Assembly (NCBI GenBank): GCA_964355075.1
Contig: CAYHCF010000001.1
Coordinates: 157,414-221,413 of the forward strand
Length of the DNA stretch: 64,000 nucleotides
Direction: 5' to 3'
DNA from: B1 sp964355075
GTDB lineage: Bacteria; Bacteroidota; Bacteroidia; UKL13-3
Shown: positions 34,493-44,799 of the stretch, in pieces
Layout of the letters: each line of letters opens with the position of its first letter
Numbering within the stretch: position 1 is the first letter of the stretch
The notes under the pieces: model-generated
The model's input: only the letters and a program-made list of their open reading frames with translations
Told to the model about the DNA's origin: nothing
Database searches by the model: none
Position numbers and translations under genes: made by a program

Positions 34493-37400
34493 TCAGTTAA
34501 CCATGAGTTTAACTGTATAAACCTGATTGGTGGTAGTTAGCTGCAAAAGATATTCGCCCTTAAGAAATGTTCCCACTTCGAATTCCAGTAATTTTTCCCC
34601 CTGCATGTTCTTCCCAATTTTGCTCTCAAAAACCGTCTTGCCTATTATATCCGAGATCAACACGCTGGCATTCCCTTCCAGGGGCTTTTCTAACTGAACA
34701 AAAAGTTTATTTCCAGTAATCGGATTTGGATAAATCACACAATTACCCGGGTTAATGATTTTACCAATGCCTGTAGATAAAGTACTTTTGGAGCCAAAAG
34801 CAAAAGAATCAATCAAATAAGCAGGTCCATAAAAACTCTCGTTATATTCAAAGATTGCAATGCTATATAAGGTATTCTTTTTGAGCCCGCGAGCTACTAT
34901 GGAATCTTTGGCATTTACGGAGAGAACGTATGAACTATCACTCAATTTTTCGCCTAAGCCAAAAACCGGATTCGCAGTATAAACTTTTCCCAAAGTTGGT
35001 TTTGCAGTTACCGCTCCTCCCTCTCTTATTAAAACGATCCTTTTGGCTCCATCTCCATTTGTCCAACTGAAAGAAAAGGAATCATTGTAGATTCTGTTAA
35101 ATTTTAAACCTTTTGAAGATTTGGTTGGGAACTGAATCGGAAATTTGGTTAACACGCTATCCATCGGATAACCTGTGGTTAAGTAAGCAGATGTTAGCGA
35201 ACCTCCATTGTATTCTATTATGCTGAAGAAGTAAACAGTGTTCGGAACCAATCCGGTAACCTTAGTCGTATTCAAATTGCCTACATAAACCACTCTTTCT
35301 TTGTTTGATAAATAACTGGAAGCTCCATTATAATTTCCATCAGAAAAATAAACATTTCCATCCGTTGGCATCGTACTTAAACGCATGCCTTCACTGGCTA
35401 CCAGAATTCTGTTCGCAGCATTACCTGAAGTCCAGTTAACCGTAACTGAGTTTGTATCCAGGTTTGAGAAAGTAAGTGCCGATGCCGGTGTGGTTGGAGC
35501 AGTTGCCGGATTTAAAGTTATTTGGTTTCCGTTTGCCGGGCTGCTGGTTTTATATTTGGTAAACTGATCTAATCCATTGTATTCATATACAGCAAAATGA
35601 TAGGTTGTGTTTTTTGTCAATCCTGTTACCATCACACTATCACCTGCTCCATCATATAAAACATAATTTAATGCGCCTAAATTATTCCCATCACCAAAAT
35701 TGCTATGGCCAAAATAGGTAGAACTGTCTTTTGGTACTCCGGTTACTGCAGTAGCCAGATGACCCACAAGCAAGCGGCTCGAACCATTGCCTTTTGTCCA
35801 TTTAACCATCATGCTGTTTATGCCTACCCTTGTGAAGTTAACATTGCTTGCAGAAGTTGTTGGAGTGGTATAAGCAGCAATGGTACTTTGACTACCCATT
35901 AACTTCGAATTTATCAGATAACGGGTGTAATTCCCAAAACCATTGTATTCATAAACGGCAAAATAATAAGGAGTACTTATGTTTAAATCCTTTAGCTCCA
36001 CTGTAGTATCGGGTCCGTTGTAAACGATATAATTCCCATTCAGGTTCTGTCCCTGACCATAACTATTTGATGCAAAATAATAAACACCATTTGATGGACC
36101 GCTGGTAATTGCGCTTCCCTCATGAGCTATAATTAATCTATTCTGTCCATTTCCCTTCTTAAAATGCAAACGCATGGAAACAGGTGAAATTTTTGAGAAA
36201 CTTAAGGAGTTGGAAGCCACACTTGGCGAATCTACTGTTAAATCAACGGCCACAAAATTTTGCTTTCCGAGGGTAGTGGGCATATTAAATACCCCTCCCA
36301 CAAATAGGTTTCCTCCAATAATATTCAGGTGGTTAACCTCTGTAGAAGTACCGGGCAATTGAACGCCAATATCGTTTCCATTTGAAACAGAAAATGCCCT
36401 GATCAAATTAGCATTTTGACTAAATAATCCACCTGCAAATAATAAATTATTGGTTAGCGCCAAATTTTTAATGACCTGGGAGCCGCTACTTTGCCAGCTT
36501 TGTAATCCTCCGCTACCGGTATCAATTTGAGCTAAACCATTTCTTGAGGTACTGTTTACCGATTCAAATATTCCACCGGCAAAAACATAATTATTATAAA
36601 TGCTCAGGGCATAAACGCTTGAATCAAAATTAAACGACCAACTGCGTAAGGAACCATTATTTGCCAGATTAAACGAGGCAACTTTTCTGATTCCGGTTGT
36701 ACCCATATTATTAAAATCACCGGCAGCGAACAGAACAGACCCTGTACGTTTAATATCAAAAACTTCGGCATCCGCATCCGGATTCCAGGCGGTTGCTAAT
36801 CCGGTTGTAAGGGATAAGGCCGCAAGGTTATTCCTGTTTTCATTTCCAATGGCTGAAAAAAAGCCGCCAACATACAATTGGCTACCAAAAACATGGAGGG
36901 TATTAATTACACCCTGACAACCTGCATCAAATGAAGTCGGATTTCCGTTAAGGGTATCAATAATAGCAAGACTTTGCCGTTGCGTTTGATTGATACTAAA
37001 GAAAGACCCTGCAACCACAATTGTGCTACCTATTCTTTCCAGTGCCTTTACTTCACCATCTACTGCAACTGCCCATGATATTGCTGCTCCGGTGTTCATA
37101 TCCAAAATAGCAAGGTTTTTTTGTTTGATACCACCCATACTCGAAAAATTACCTCCCATTAAGCAGCTATCCCCTAAAACGGTAATCGCACTTATCTCTC
37201 CATTAACCAGCGGGGTATTTGTTGAAACAGTTCCGGAGCTGGAAATTCTGGCAAAATGTGCAATTTCATTCGCTCCAACATTCATAAAAACGCCACCAAC
37301 ATTAAGGGTTGTTCCGCTTAAGGCAACACAATTTACCCTGCCATCAAGATCCACGTTAAATGAGGTGGGTGCTCCTGTAAGAAGACTTAAGCAAGCCAAA

Positions 37401-38281
37401 TTGTTTCTGGTGCTTGAACCCACTGTGGTAAATTCACCTCCAATAAATAAATTTAGTCCACTCATTACCATACTATAAACTGTTCCGTTTACATTGGGAT
37501 TCCATGATCTTAATGTATTGGTTGCCGAATTAAAGGATGCCAGATTATTGCGTGTGGTAGCTCCTGATGAGGCAAAAGCTCCTCCAACAAAAACAACAGT
37601 ATCCAAAACAGTGATTGATTTTACCGCTCCATTTATTCCTACAGAGAAACTGTTTACTGTACCAGAAGTACTTACTGAAGCGATAGAACTTCTTACCACA
37701 CCACCTATTATAGAAAAACTACCGCCTACCCAAATATTGCCATTGGCAATGGTTAGTGCAGTAATCTCTCCATCAGGCTGAGGAGCCCATGTAGTGAGCG
37801 CCCCGGTGCTTAAATTAAATGCTGCCAGGTTATTTCTTGTCACACCATTAATGGAAGAGAAATTCCCTCCTATGTACAATACATTCTGGTAAATAGCCAT
37901 GCATTTTATTTGCCCAACAATATTCTTATTAAACAAAGCGTCAGGCTGCGAACCATTCAATACCAATAGTGATTTAGATTGACCATTGTACGAAAAATCC
38001 CCACCAATAATCAATCGGTTACTATTATCAAACAACAGGGATTGAACATCTCCCGAAATTCCATATCCGGTTAATGTATTGGCCGGATTTGAAATTTTAA
38101 TTCCCGCCAGTGATCCGGAAGAAGGACCCACATAAGAAAAATCACCAGCAATGTATAATTTATTATTGATGTTTAAGGTAGCATTTACCTTACCATCTGT
38201 CTCCCAAAAGTTCGGTTTTACAACTTGGGCATGGGCTACCATTACCCATAAAAACAAAACGGATAAAAATATTTTTTTCAT
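34493..38281 (-). CDS. Secreted propeller-like protein with four KGNG modules and T9SS sorting domain
   Basis: The 1262-residue protein has a signal peptide (MKKIFLSVLFLWVMVAHAQ). The first ~680 residues consist of roughly 45-residue units ending in LYIGGNFSSINGVTRNNLA-like sequence, suggesting propeller blades. From about 700 to 1170 there are four ~115-residue Fn3-like modules, each with a W/FxxGNGxxR(I/L) motif (KKGNGQNRLIIAH, TKGNGSSRLLVGH, TSGNAANRILVAS, TNGDGAKRIVLIR) and a closing FAVYEYNG-type strand. The C-terminus (~1175-1262, YPNPITGNKLFVQLEKP ... GEYLLQLTTTNQVYTVKLMV) is a T9SS type A sorting domain. It is a tandem paralogue of the 2072-residue gene upstream, 66 bp away. No enzymatic motif; probably structural, adhesive or sensory at the surface. 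Confidence 0.88.
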   Translation of the reverse strand: MKKIFLSVLFLWVMVAHAQVVKPNFWETDGKVNATLNINNKLYIAGDFSYVGPSSGSLAGIKISNPANTLTGYGISGDVQSLLFDNSNRLIIGGDFSYNGQSKSLLVLNGSQPDALFNKNIVGQIKCMAIYQNVLYIGGNFSSINGVTRNNLAAFNLSTGALTTWAPQPDGEITALTIANGNIWVGGSFSIIGGVVRSSIASVSTSGTVNSFSVGINGAVKSITVLDTVVFVGGAFASSGATTRNNLASFNSATNTLRSWNPNVNGTVYSMVMSGLNLFIGGEFTTVGSSTRNNLACLSLLTGAPTSFNVDLDGRVNCVALSGTTLNVGGVFMNVGANEIAHFARISSSGTVSTNTPLVNGEISAITVLGDSCLMGGNFSSMGGIKQKNLAILDMNTGAAISWAVAVDGEVKALERIGSTIVVAGSFFSINQTQRQSLAIIDTLNGNPTSFDAGCQGVINTLHVFGSQLYVGGFFSAIGNENRNNLAALSLTTGLATAWNPDADAEVFDIKRTGSVLFAAGDFNNMGTTGIRKVASFNLANNGSLRSWSFNFDSSVYALSIYNNYVFAGGIFESVNSTSRNGLAQIDTGSGGLQSWQSSGSQVIKNLALTNNLLFAGGLFSQNANLIRAFSVSNGNDIGVQLPGTSTEVNHLNIIGGNLFVGGVFNMPTTLGKQNFVAVDLTVDSPSVASNSLSFSKISPVSMRLHFKKGNGQNRLIIAHEGSAITSGPSNGVYYFASNSYGQGQNLNGNYIVYNGPDTTVELKDLNISTPYYFAVYEYNGFGNYTRYLINSKLMGSQSTIAAYTTPTTSASNVNFTRVGINSMMVKWTKGNGSSRLLVGHLATAVTGVPKDSSTYFGHSNFGDGNNLGALNYVLYDGAGDSVMVTGLTKNTTYHFAVYEYNGLDQFTKYKTSSPANGNQITLNPATAPTTPASALTFSNLDTNSVTVNWTSGNAANRILVASEGMRLSTMPTDGNVYFSDGNYNGASSYLSNKERVVYVGNLNTTKVTGLVPNTVYFFSIIEYNGGSLTSAYLTTGYPMDSVLTKFPIQFPTKSSKGLKFNRIYNDSFSFSWTNGDGAKRIVLIREGGAVTAKPTLGKVYTANPVFGLGEKLSDSSYVLSVNAKDSIVARGLKKNTLYSIAIFEYNESFYGPAYLIDSFAFGSKSTLSTGIGKIINPGNCVIYPNPITGNKLFVQLEKPLEGNASVLISDIIGKTVFESKIGKNMQGEKLLEFEVGTFLKGEYLLQLTTTNQVYTVKLMVN

Positions 38282-38313
38282 ATATTTATTGATTAATTAT
38301 TTTAAAAATTAAA

Positions 38314-38343
38314 TATTCCCCGCAACAATCGTTGCGGGGAATA
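38314..38343 (-). terminator. Intrinsic terminator after the 2072-residue T9SS gene
   Basis: TATTCCCCGCAAC (38314-38326) and GTTGCGGGGAATA (38331-38343) form a 13-bp perfect stem with a 4-nt loop. A T-rich tract follows on the minus strand. It lies just after the stop at 38348 and separates the two giant genes. Confidence 0.85.
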
Positions 38344-38347
38344 GGCT

Positions 38348-41300
38348 CTATTTTGCAATGACCAATTTATATTGATTCATTAAATCGCCGTTCCTGACCT
38401 GAACCAAATAATATCCGTTGTTTATGCCTTCCAGATTTAATTGTTTGCCCGATAAGCCGGTTTGTGAAGTAATTTCATGACTCACTAAAATCAGTTTTCC
38501 ACTCAAATCATACATGCTGATCTCAACCTGATTTCCTTCAACTCCCTGTATCGGTATATTCACCAATCCGTTACTTGGATTTGGCCATATAGGTTGTTGT
38601 ATTTCACCCGGGTTCAATTTTAAACTCTTTGCAGATTCGTCGCCCCGGAAGGAATTAGACGAAGTGGCTAGGGTAATATCACTGATTTCGGTACTGCTCA
38701 ATGCTTTCCGATAGAGTCTCACGTCATCTATTTTTCCATAAAATCCATAATCTACACCCACAGGTCCCTTATAAGCCCCTATGGTATAAGATCTGCCTGC
38801 CAGATTTACCAGACTCGAAAAGTTGGTTGTTGACGTGGCTATGATACTTCCATTTACATACAGTCGGGTAAATACACCTCCTTTATAGGTCATGGCCACA
38901 TGCGTCCAGGCACTGGTGCTCAACGTAAAGGTAGGGGGTGTTTGAATACTCCCAAGTGTACTGCCATTATTGGATACGGAGCCAAATATATCATTGCCGT
39001 TAACTAAATACAAACCTATTGATAAATCATTGTATAAATTCGCCCCGGTTAAATTGGTATACGTAATCATCCTGAACTGGTTGAAATTCGCATTCGGTTT
39101 AATCCATGCCGATACCGTAACTTCATTTACGTTATTATAGGCTGCGTTATTGGTAACCGTACCCGATTGCACATAGGAATTTCCGGAAAAATCGTAGGCG
39201 CTATTGGCCGTTAAGTTTCTGTCGGCTGTAGGTGTTACATTACCCGGTGAAACAGGGAAAATGGTTCCATTGTATCCGTTGGCGGCATCGCTGGCATTGC
39301 CATTGAATTTAAAGTGCGTAACCAGATCTGAAATCGGATTGGTAGGATTGGCCACATCCACATTGTGAACAAAAATATCCCATTCCACTCTGTTTCTCGA
39401 CTCTAAATCATAGCCTCCGAATGAACAAAGTCCGGCATAGTAACCTGTTATATAGGTGGTAGTACCTCTGGAATAGACTCCTCTGGCCTGCTCATCGCGG
39501 TCGCCACTGATTCGCTTCAAATCAATGAATCCACCCGTTGTACTGTATGCAAGGGTAAAAATGTCAACACTGCTGGTGGCACTGCTGTTTGCAGTAAGAG
39601 AAGAGGGTGCTCCATCAAAAGTGGAAACTCCCGAAAAATTCCCGGCCGCTACCACATTTCCATTTGCTAACTGACTAATTCCCAATGTAACATCCTCACC
39701 AGGCCCACCTCCTCTTTTAGCCCACTGCAGCGTTCCACTTCCGTTAAATTTTGCCACAAATGCATCGGCTCCTCCTACTGAGGTAATTGCGTTGGCTCCC
39801 GAAAAAATCGTATTAAAGAAACCTCCTGTTACAAAAATATCATCTGTCGTCTGGTTTGCAACTACGCCAAAGGCAACATCCGCTTTAATTCCACCAAATC
39901 CATAGGCCCATATTTCGCTGCCTGTTGAGGAATATTTGATTAAAGCTATATCTCCGGTGTTTGCATCACTATTCGCTGTATAGCTTATGGATTGTGTACC
40001 AAAAGTAGCGTTCCCCCTGATCTCGCCCGAAACAATAACGCTGTTGCTTGCCCCAATGCTGACCCCATAAGCATAATCATGGGTGGAACTTCCTCCTTTT
40101 CTTGCCCAGAGTACGGCACCGCTTGGATCGTATTTGGCAACAAAAATATCGGAAACAGCAGGAGTTTGTGTTGAATTATTTGCCGTTACGGATGTGGCTG
40201 GTACCGCATTTATAAAATTTAACGTACGGCTAAAATAGCCGGTTATCACCGGATTATTTAATGCGTCTACAGCAATTGCAAAGGGAACATCCTGATCGAT
40301 TCCCCCGGCTTGTCTTACCCAAATGAAATTTCCGCTTGCATCATATTTTGCGATAAAGGCATCATCTATACCTGCCGAGGTTAAGGTTACCTGGTTGGGT
40401 GATAAACCAAAGGATGCAGTTCCCCTGAAGGAGCCTGTAATATACAAATATCCGTCGGGAGCTATGGCCAGGGAAGAAGCAGCATCGTCATCCGTTCCTC
40501 CGGCTTTTACAACCCACAATACAGTACCCGTTGAATTGTATTTAGCTAAAAAGATATCATTCCCTTGTCCGTTTAATTCCGTTAATCCCCAGTTAGCGCT
40601 GCCGCTAAAAGTTCCGGCTACATATACATTTCCGGAAGCATCACTTACTACACCACCTCCGGCATCCGTTCCAGTACCTCCGGCACGTTTCGGCCAGCTT
40701 GGTGTTTCCGTATCCATATTGCCGGTTCCAGGGCTTAATGCATACTTATACTCACTCAATGTATTCGTATTATAATCATAAATTGAAAAGAAGTAAGTGG
40801 TATTCTGCATTAAATTACTGATGGTACAAGTGCTTCCATTTCCATTATAAACCACATAGTTCCCATTGCCAAGATTCAAGCCTGAGCCAAAATTTGCATT
40901 GGCAACATAATTAACGTCCGTTACCGGAACAAAGGTTACCGGCAAACCTTGCCGTGCAATCACGATTCTGGCATTCCCGTTTCCATTATCCCAGCTTATT
41001 TTGATTCCGGTTTTTGAACTGATACCGGTGATATTCGTACCTGAGTAATCGGGTGGATACAAGGGCTCCATGGATTGAAAGTTCAGATAGGTTACTGGCG
41101 TGCTCAAATAATTTTCGGTTCCTGCTCCAGCCGAATTGTATTCTATTACGGCATAAAGGTAGGCCGTGTTAGGAGACAGGCCCGTTATATCAACCGTTTG
41201 CCCGGTTCCATTATAGACTACCTGTGCAGTATAAGGTGATGGATTAGGACTTTGAATCAGATTAATGGAATTACTTGGGAACCCGTTCATGACACTATTT

Positions 41301-44300
41301 GAAGAATACCCTATCCCATCTGTAACACCTACAGACGTCGGATCAATTTGTCCTCCATTAAAATTTTCATATAAAATCACCAACCGGGATGCCCCATTTC
41401 CTTTTGTAAAGGATAAACGGGTGGAGGTGGTCGTTAAATTGGTAGCCAATAAATTAGCGGCACTTGTGGTTGGTTCAGCCGCATAAGTAAGGGTAGCCTG
41501 GCTGCCACTGGCCGGAGTAGTGGTTTTATAACGAACCAGGGAACCGCTTGCGTTGTATTCAAATACTTTAAAATAATAGGTATGTGCAGAAATCAGTCCC
41601 ACCACGGTAGTACTTGCTCCATTGCCATTATATACTATCTTTCCATTGCCAAGAGCCTGGGCAGCATTATAATCACTGTTGGCACCCGTATAATTAAAAT
41701 CATTTACCGGATTGGTATTCGGGGCGGTTCCATCGCAGGCAACCACGATTCTTTTCGTGCCATTTCCTTTGGTCCAGCTTACGATCATGCTATTCAAACC
41801 CACACTAAAGAAACCCAGGCCCGCTGCGGAAACAGTGGGTGCAAGAAAATCCAGCGTTCTGGTGGTACCACTGGCCACATTGGTTGTATTATAAGCCGAG
41901 GTAGTTCCGGTACCATTGTATTCGAAAACTGAAACGGCGTAATTGGTATTTAACAATAAACCGCTAACTGTAATATTGGTTCCGGTTCCATCATATACGG
42001 CTTTTGCTCCGCTTCCTACAACCGTAGCGGTTGGGAAATTCGCATCTCCGGTATAGGTTTGCCCGTCAATGATGGTAGGTAGCGGACTGATGGAAGTCAC
42101 ATTTTCCTTCACTAATACAAGGCTTCTTGCACCGGCACTTCCATGGCTCCATGAAATATCGAAGGTGTTTAGTGTTGGGTTATTTACTACCAAATTGGTA
42201 GCACCGGCAGGTGGCAATGGCACTGTTAAATTTAAAGCCATTAAGTTGGCTGTTACAGCAGTAGAAAAGCTTCCTCCCAGGAATACATAATTGCCGAGCG
42301 TTTTTATACTATTGAAATAACCGGAACTTAACCCGGTACTCACAGGAACCATTGTAGGGTTATATTGAGTTGTATTAATTCTGAAACAATATTCAGAATT
42401 AGCATTGAATGTTATGTAAAAATAGAAACCCGGCCCTGCAGCAAAAGAAGGAACATTTAAGCAACCGGTACTCAAAATATTTCTAATTGAACCTGTACTA
42501 AAATTATAAATGGATATGTAATAGTATGCATTAGAAAAGTACGTATGAATAAACTCATTTGAATTGATCAATTTAATGCGATGAAAAGGAAGTGTGGAGG
42601 TGCCAAATCCAAATGTATTCAAATTTGCACCTGTCAAACTATTTAAAATTAATAGATTTGGACTATAATTAGAATTAAACTGCCCTACCGCAAATAATTT
42701 GCCTGAACCCAGATCAAGATCTTTAATACTGATCACACCATTGTTGGCACTAAAAGTAGGATTTGTAAAACCGGGTGTCAGGATGATGGCAGCTGTAAAG
42801 TTATCAAAAACAGCTAAGCCCAGTCGGGTATTAGTCGCTGCTACCGGAATCGCTGCATCGTTAATGGTTGAAACCGTATTGAAATCTCCCCCCACATACA
42901 AATGACTTCCGTTGGCTGTACCATCGGTTTTCATCACCCTCACAATGCCTCCGGTAAAGCTGATCTTAATTTGTGGTGAGACAGCGGAGCCATCTACGTT
43001 AACCACTCCAAAATTTACATTTGATATGCCATTTAACAGTGTGAAATCTCCTCCTATCAATATTTTGGTTGATACCCCTGTACCAAAACTGCTGATCGCA
43101 TAGACCGCATTTCCTGCTACCGGTGGGGCAAAGGTGGTAGGTAAGCCTGTTGTGAGATCTATGGCAGCTATATTCATTCTGCTATACGGAGTAATGCTTG
43201 TAAAACTGCCTCCGGCAAGTATGACCGATGCACTGATTGGCATAATATCATTTGCCGCTGCATTCGGACCAGGATTTACTGCAGGTTGTATAACGCAAAC
43301 CAGATTAATGCTTGGTGCAGTTCCGGTAACACTCAAAGTAAAAAGTCCGAATCTCTGTATGGGCATATTCTTTAAAATGGTAAAGTTCCCTGAGACAAAA
43401 AGTTGACCCTGAATAACTCCTATTTTAGTAACTGAGTTATTAGCTGTATTCTGGAATGTAGAGTAAAGGGCAGGCCCACCATTTGCTACCAGGTTGGCGG
43501 CGAATAAATATTTATACAAAGCATTTCCACCGGCTGATGTAAAAGTTCCCCCGACAAATAGTATATTACCACTGGCATCGCCTGTAATACTTTTTACAAC
43601 ACCACCGGCTGTTGCAATATTTATGGCATCTAAAGAGGCAGGATTATTGGTTGGAATACCCGCCAGATTTGCTTTGGCAGTTGTGCCATATTGGGTAAAA
43701 TCACCTCCAAAATAGAGTGTTCCACTTGAGGCTGTTAAGTATCGATAGTAAAGACAATTGATAACTGCAGTGGAAGGGACTCCTGCTTTCTTAATATCAG
43801 GATACCAATTATCTAATGTTAAAACTGTAGCAGCTCTAACTCCCGATATACTAAAAGAAGCAAGTTTAAAATAGTTTGTTGTACTGGTTACTCCTGTGGG
43901 AAAGCTACTCAGGGTAGTATTAATTCTAAAATTCCCTCCGGCATAGAGTTTACCATTTGCTATTGCTAAATCATAGATATTTCCGATTGGAAAATCCTGA
44001 TAAAATGAAGTTGCACTCGGAACACCGGTAGTTAATGCTAATGAATAAGCTAACAAACACCTTCTGGTACTGGCTGGTCCGGGCAAACCGCTTGCCGTAA
44101 ATCCGCCGGCAACATACAATACCCCATTTTGAACCAATATTTTGTTAATGGTACCCGATATGTAAGGGTTAAAGGGTTGAATTGCATGGTTGGTTATGCT
44201 AAATTGCGCAATATTATTTCTTGCACTTGGAAATCCGTTAACAATAACGGTGGTGAAGTTCCCTGCAATAAAATAAGTACCGCTGGCCGGATCCACCGCA

Positions 44301-44566
44301 ATGGAGTTAATAGTAGCTAAACCACCTGAAACGGTTGGCAAACCTAAAACAGGTGAACCGGTTAAAGAATTAAGACCTACCAATGGCCCTGTTTTGGCAG
44401 AAAGACCACTAAAGGAACCTCCCAGATAAATGTTGTTACCGATAATTTCCTGAGTAAAAACTTCTCCGTTTGGGGTAAAAGGAAAATTTGTGGTTTGTGC
44501 GTTAACTCCAATTGAATACCCACAAATGAGCAACAAATGAAATAATTTTTGAAGATAATTTTTCAT
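38348..44566 (-). CDS. Giant T9SS-secreted mosaic protein (propeller, KGNG modules, SBBP repeats, LamG)
   Basis: The 2072-residue product begins MKNYLQKLFHLLLICGYSIG, a signal peptide; the frame opens seven codons earlier but the ATG at 44566 fits the signal. Residues to ~830 repeat LYVGGDFNTV-like blades. Four KGNG Fn3-like modules follow (~840-1350). Next are about six SBBP-type beta-propeller repeats (~1360-1770, GGTGTDAGGGVVSDASGNVY and FIAKYDASGNFIWVRQAGG). A concanavalin-like LamG domain spans ~1780-1960 (LVTHFKFNGNASDAANGYNG, AWTHVAMTYKGG, KIDDVRLYRKAL), and a T9SS type A domain ends the protein (WPNPSNGLVNIPIQGVEG ... YLVQVRNGDLMNQYKLVIAK). This is the largest gene in the window and a paralogue of the next gene. 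Surface role inferred; no catalytic residues seen. Confidence 0.9.
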   Translation of the reverse strand: MKNYLQKLFHLLLICGYSIGVNAQTTNFPFTPNGEVFTQEIIGNNIYLGGSFSGLSAKTGPLVGLNSLTGSPVLGLPTVSGGLATINSIAVDPASGTYFIAGNFTTVIVNGFPSARNNIAQFSITNHAIQPFNPYISGTINKILVQNGVLYVAGGFTASGLPGPASTRRCLLAYSLALTTGVPSATSFYQDFPIGNIYDLAIANGKLYAGGNFRINTTLSSFPTGVTSTTNYFKLASFSISGVRAATVLTLDNWYPDIKKAGVPSTAVINCLYYRYLTASSGTLYFGGDFTQYGTTAKANLAGIPTNNPASLDAINIATAGGVVKSITGDASGNILFVGGTFTSAGGNALYKYLFAANLVANGGPALYSTFQNTANNSVTKIGVIQGQLFVSGNFTILKNMPIQRFGLFTLSVTGTAPSINLVCVIQPAVNPGPNAAANDIMPISASVILAGGSFTSITPYSRMNIAAIDLTTGLPTTFAPPVAGNAVYAISSFGTGVSTKILIGGDFTLLNGISNVNFGVVNVDGSAVSPQIKISFTGGIVRVMKTDGTANGSHLYVGGDFNTVSTINDAAIPVAATNTRLGLAVFDNFTAAIILTPGFTNPTFSANNGVISIKDLDLGSGKLFAVGQFNSNYSPNLLILNSLTGANLNTFGFGTSTLPFHRIKLINSNEFIHTYFSNAYYYISIYNFSTGSIRNILSTGCLNVPSFAAGPGFYFYITFNANSEYCFRINTTQYNPTMVPVSTGLSSGYFNSIKTLGNYVFLGGSFSTAVTANLMALNLTVPLPPAGATNLVVNNPTLNTFDISWSHGSAGARSLVLVKENVTSISPLPTIIDGQTYTGDANFPTATVVGSGAKAVYDGTGTNITVSGLLLNTNYAVSVFEYNGTGTTSAYNTTNVASGTTRTLDFLAPTVSAAGLGFFSVGLNSMIVSWTKGNGTKRIVVACDGTAPNTNPVNDFNYTGANSDYNAAQALGNGKIVYNGNGASTTVVGLISAHTYYFKVFEYNASGSLVRYKTTTPASGSQATLTYAAEPTTSAANLLATNLTTTSTRLSFTKGNGASRLVILYENFNGGQIDPTSVGVTDGIGYSSNSVMNGFPSNSINLIQSPNPSPYTAQVVYNGTGQTVDITGLSPNTAYLYAVIEYNSAGAGTENYLSTPVTYLNFQSMEPLYPPDYSGTNITGISSKTGIKISWDNGNGNARIVIARQGLPVTFVPVTDVNYVANANFGSGLNLGNGNYVVYNGNGSTCTISNLMQNTTYFFSIYDYNTNTLSEYKYALSPGTGNMDTETPSWPKRAGGTGTDAGGGVVSDASGNVYVAGTFSGSANWGLTELNGQGNDIFLAKYNSTGTVLWVVKAGGTDDDAASSLAIAPDGYLYITGSFRGTASFGLSPNQVTLTSAGIDDAFIAKYDASGNFIWVRQAGGIDQDVPFAIAVDALNNPVITGYFSRTLNFINAVPATSVTANNSTQTPAVSDIFVAKYDPSGAVLWARKGGSSTHDYAYGVSIGASNSVIVSGEIRGNATFGTQSISYTANSDANTGDIALIKYSSTGSEIWAYGFGGIKADVAFGVVANQTTDDIFVTGGFFNTIFSGANAITSVGGADAFVAKFNGSGTLQWAKRGGGPGEDVTLGISQLANGNVVAAGNFSGVSTFDGAPSSLTANSSATSSVDIFTLAYSTTGGFIDLKRISGDRDEQARGVYSRGTTTYITGYYAGLCSFGGYDLESRNRVEWDIFVHNVDVANPTNPISDLVTHFKFNGNASDAANGYNGTIFPVSPGNVTPTADRNLTANSAYDFSGNSYVQSGTVTNNAAYNNVNEVTVSAWIKPNANFNQFRMITYTNLTGANLYNDLSIGLYLVNGNDIFGSVSNNGSTLGSIQTPPTFTLSTSAWTHVAMTYKGGVFTRLYVNGSIIATSTTNFSSLVNLAGRSYTIGAYKGPVGVDYGFYGKIDDVRLYRKALSSTEISDITLATSSNSFRGDESAKSLKLNPGEIQQPIWPNPSNGLVNIPIQGVEGNQVEISMYDLSGKLILVSHEITSQTGLSGKQLNLEGINNGYYLVQVRNGDLMNQYKLVIAK

Positions 44567-44799
44567 AATAAAAAGTTTAAAAGACATAGGGTAATATTAA
44601 ATAAAACAGTAATTTCAATAGCTTTCGCCTTGCAATATAAAATTTAGTTTGTTAAAACCAAAATACAATAAAAGATATAAAAAAGGATTTAAATCATAAA
44701 TGCGTTTTCTATTGATGATAGAATCTTTCCAAGTCAATTGAATTCTTTTAACCCGGCAATTGCATTATGGAGATCAAACTGTCAAATCCATAATAATTT

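Noticed and set aside
36990..37478. 162-residue plus-strand frame, and similar ones at 30705, 40323 and 41582
   Set aside because: They are shadows of repetitive T9SS or TSP3 genes on the minus strand.
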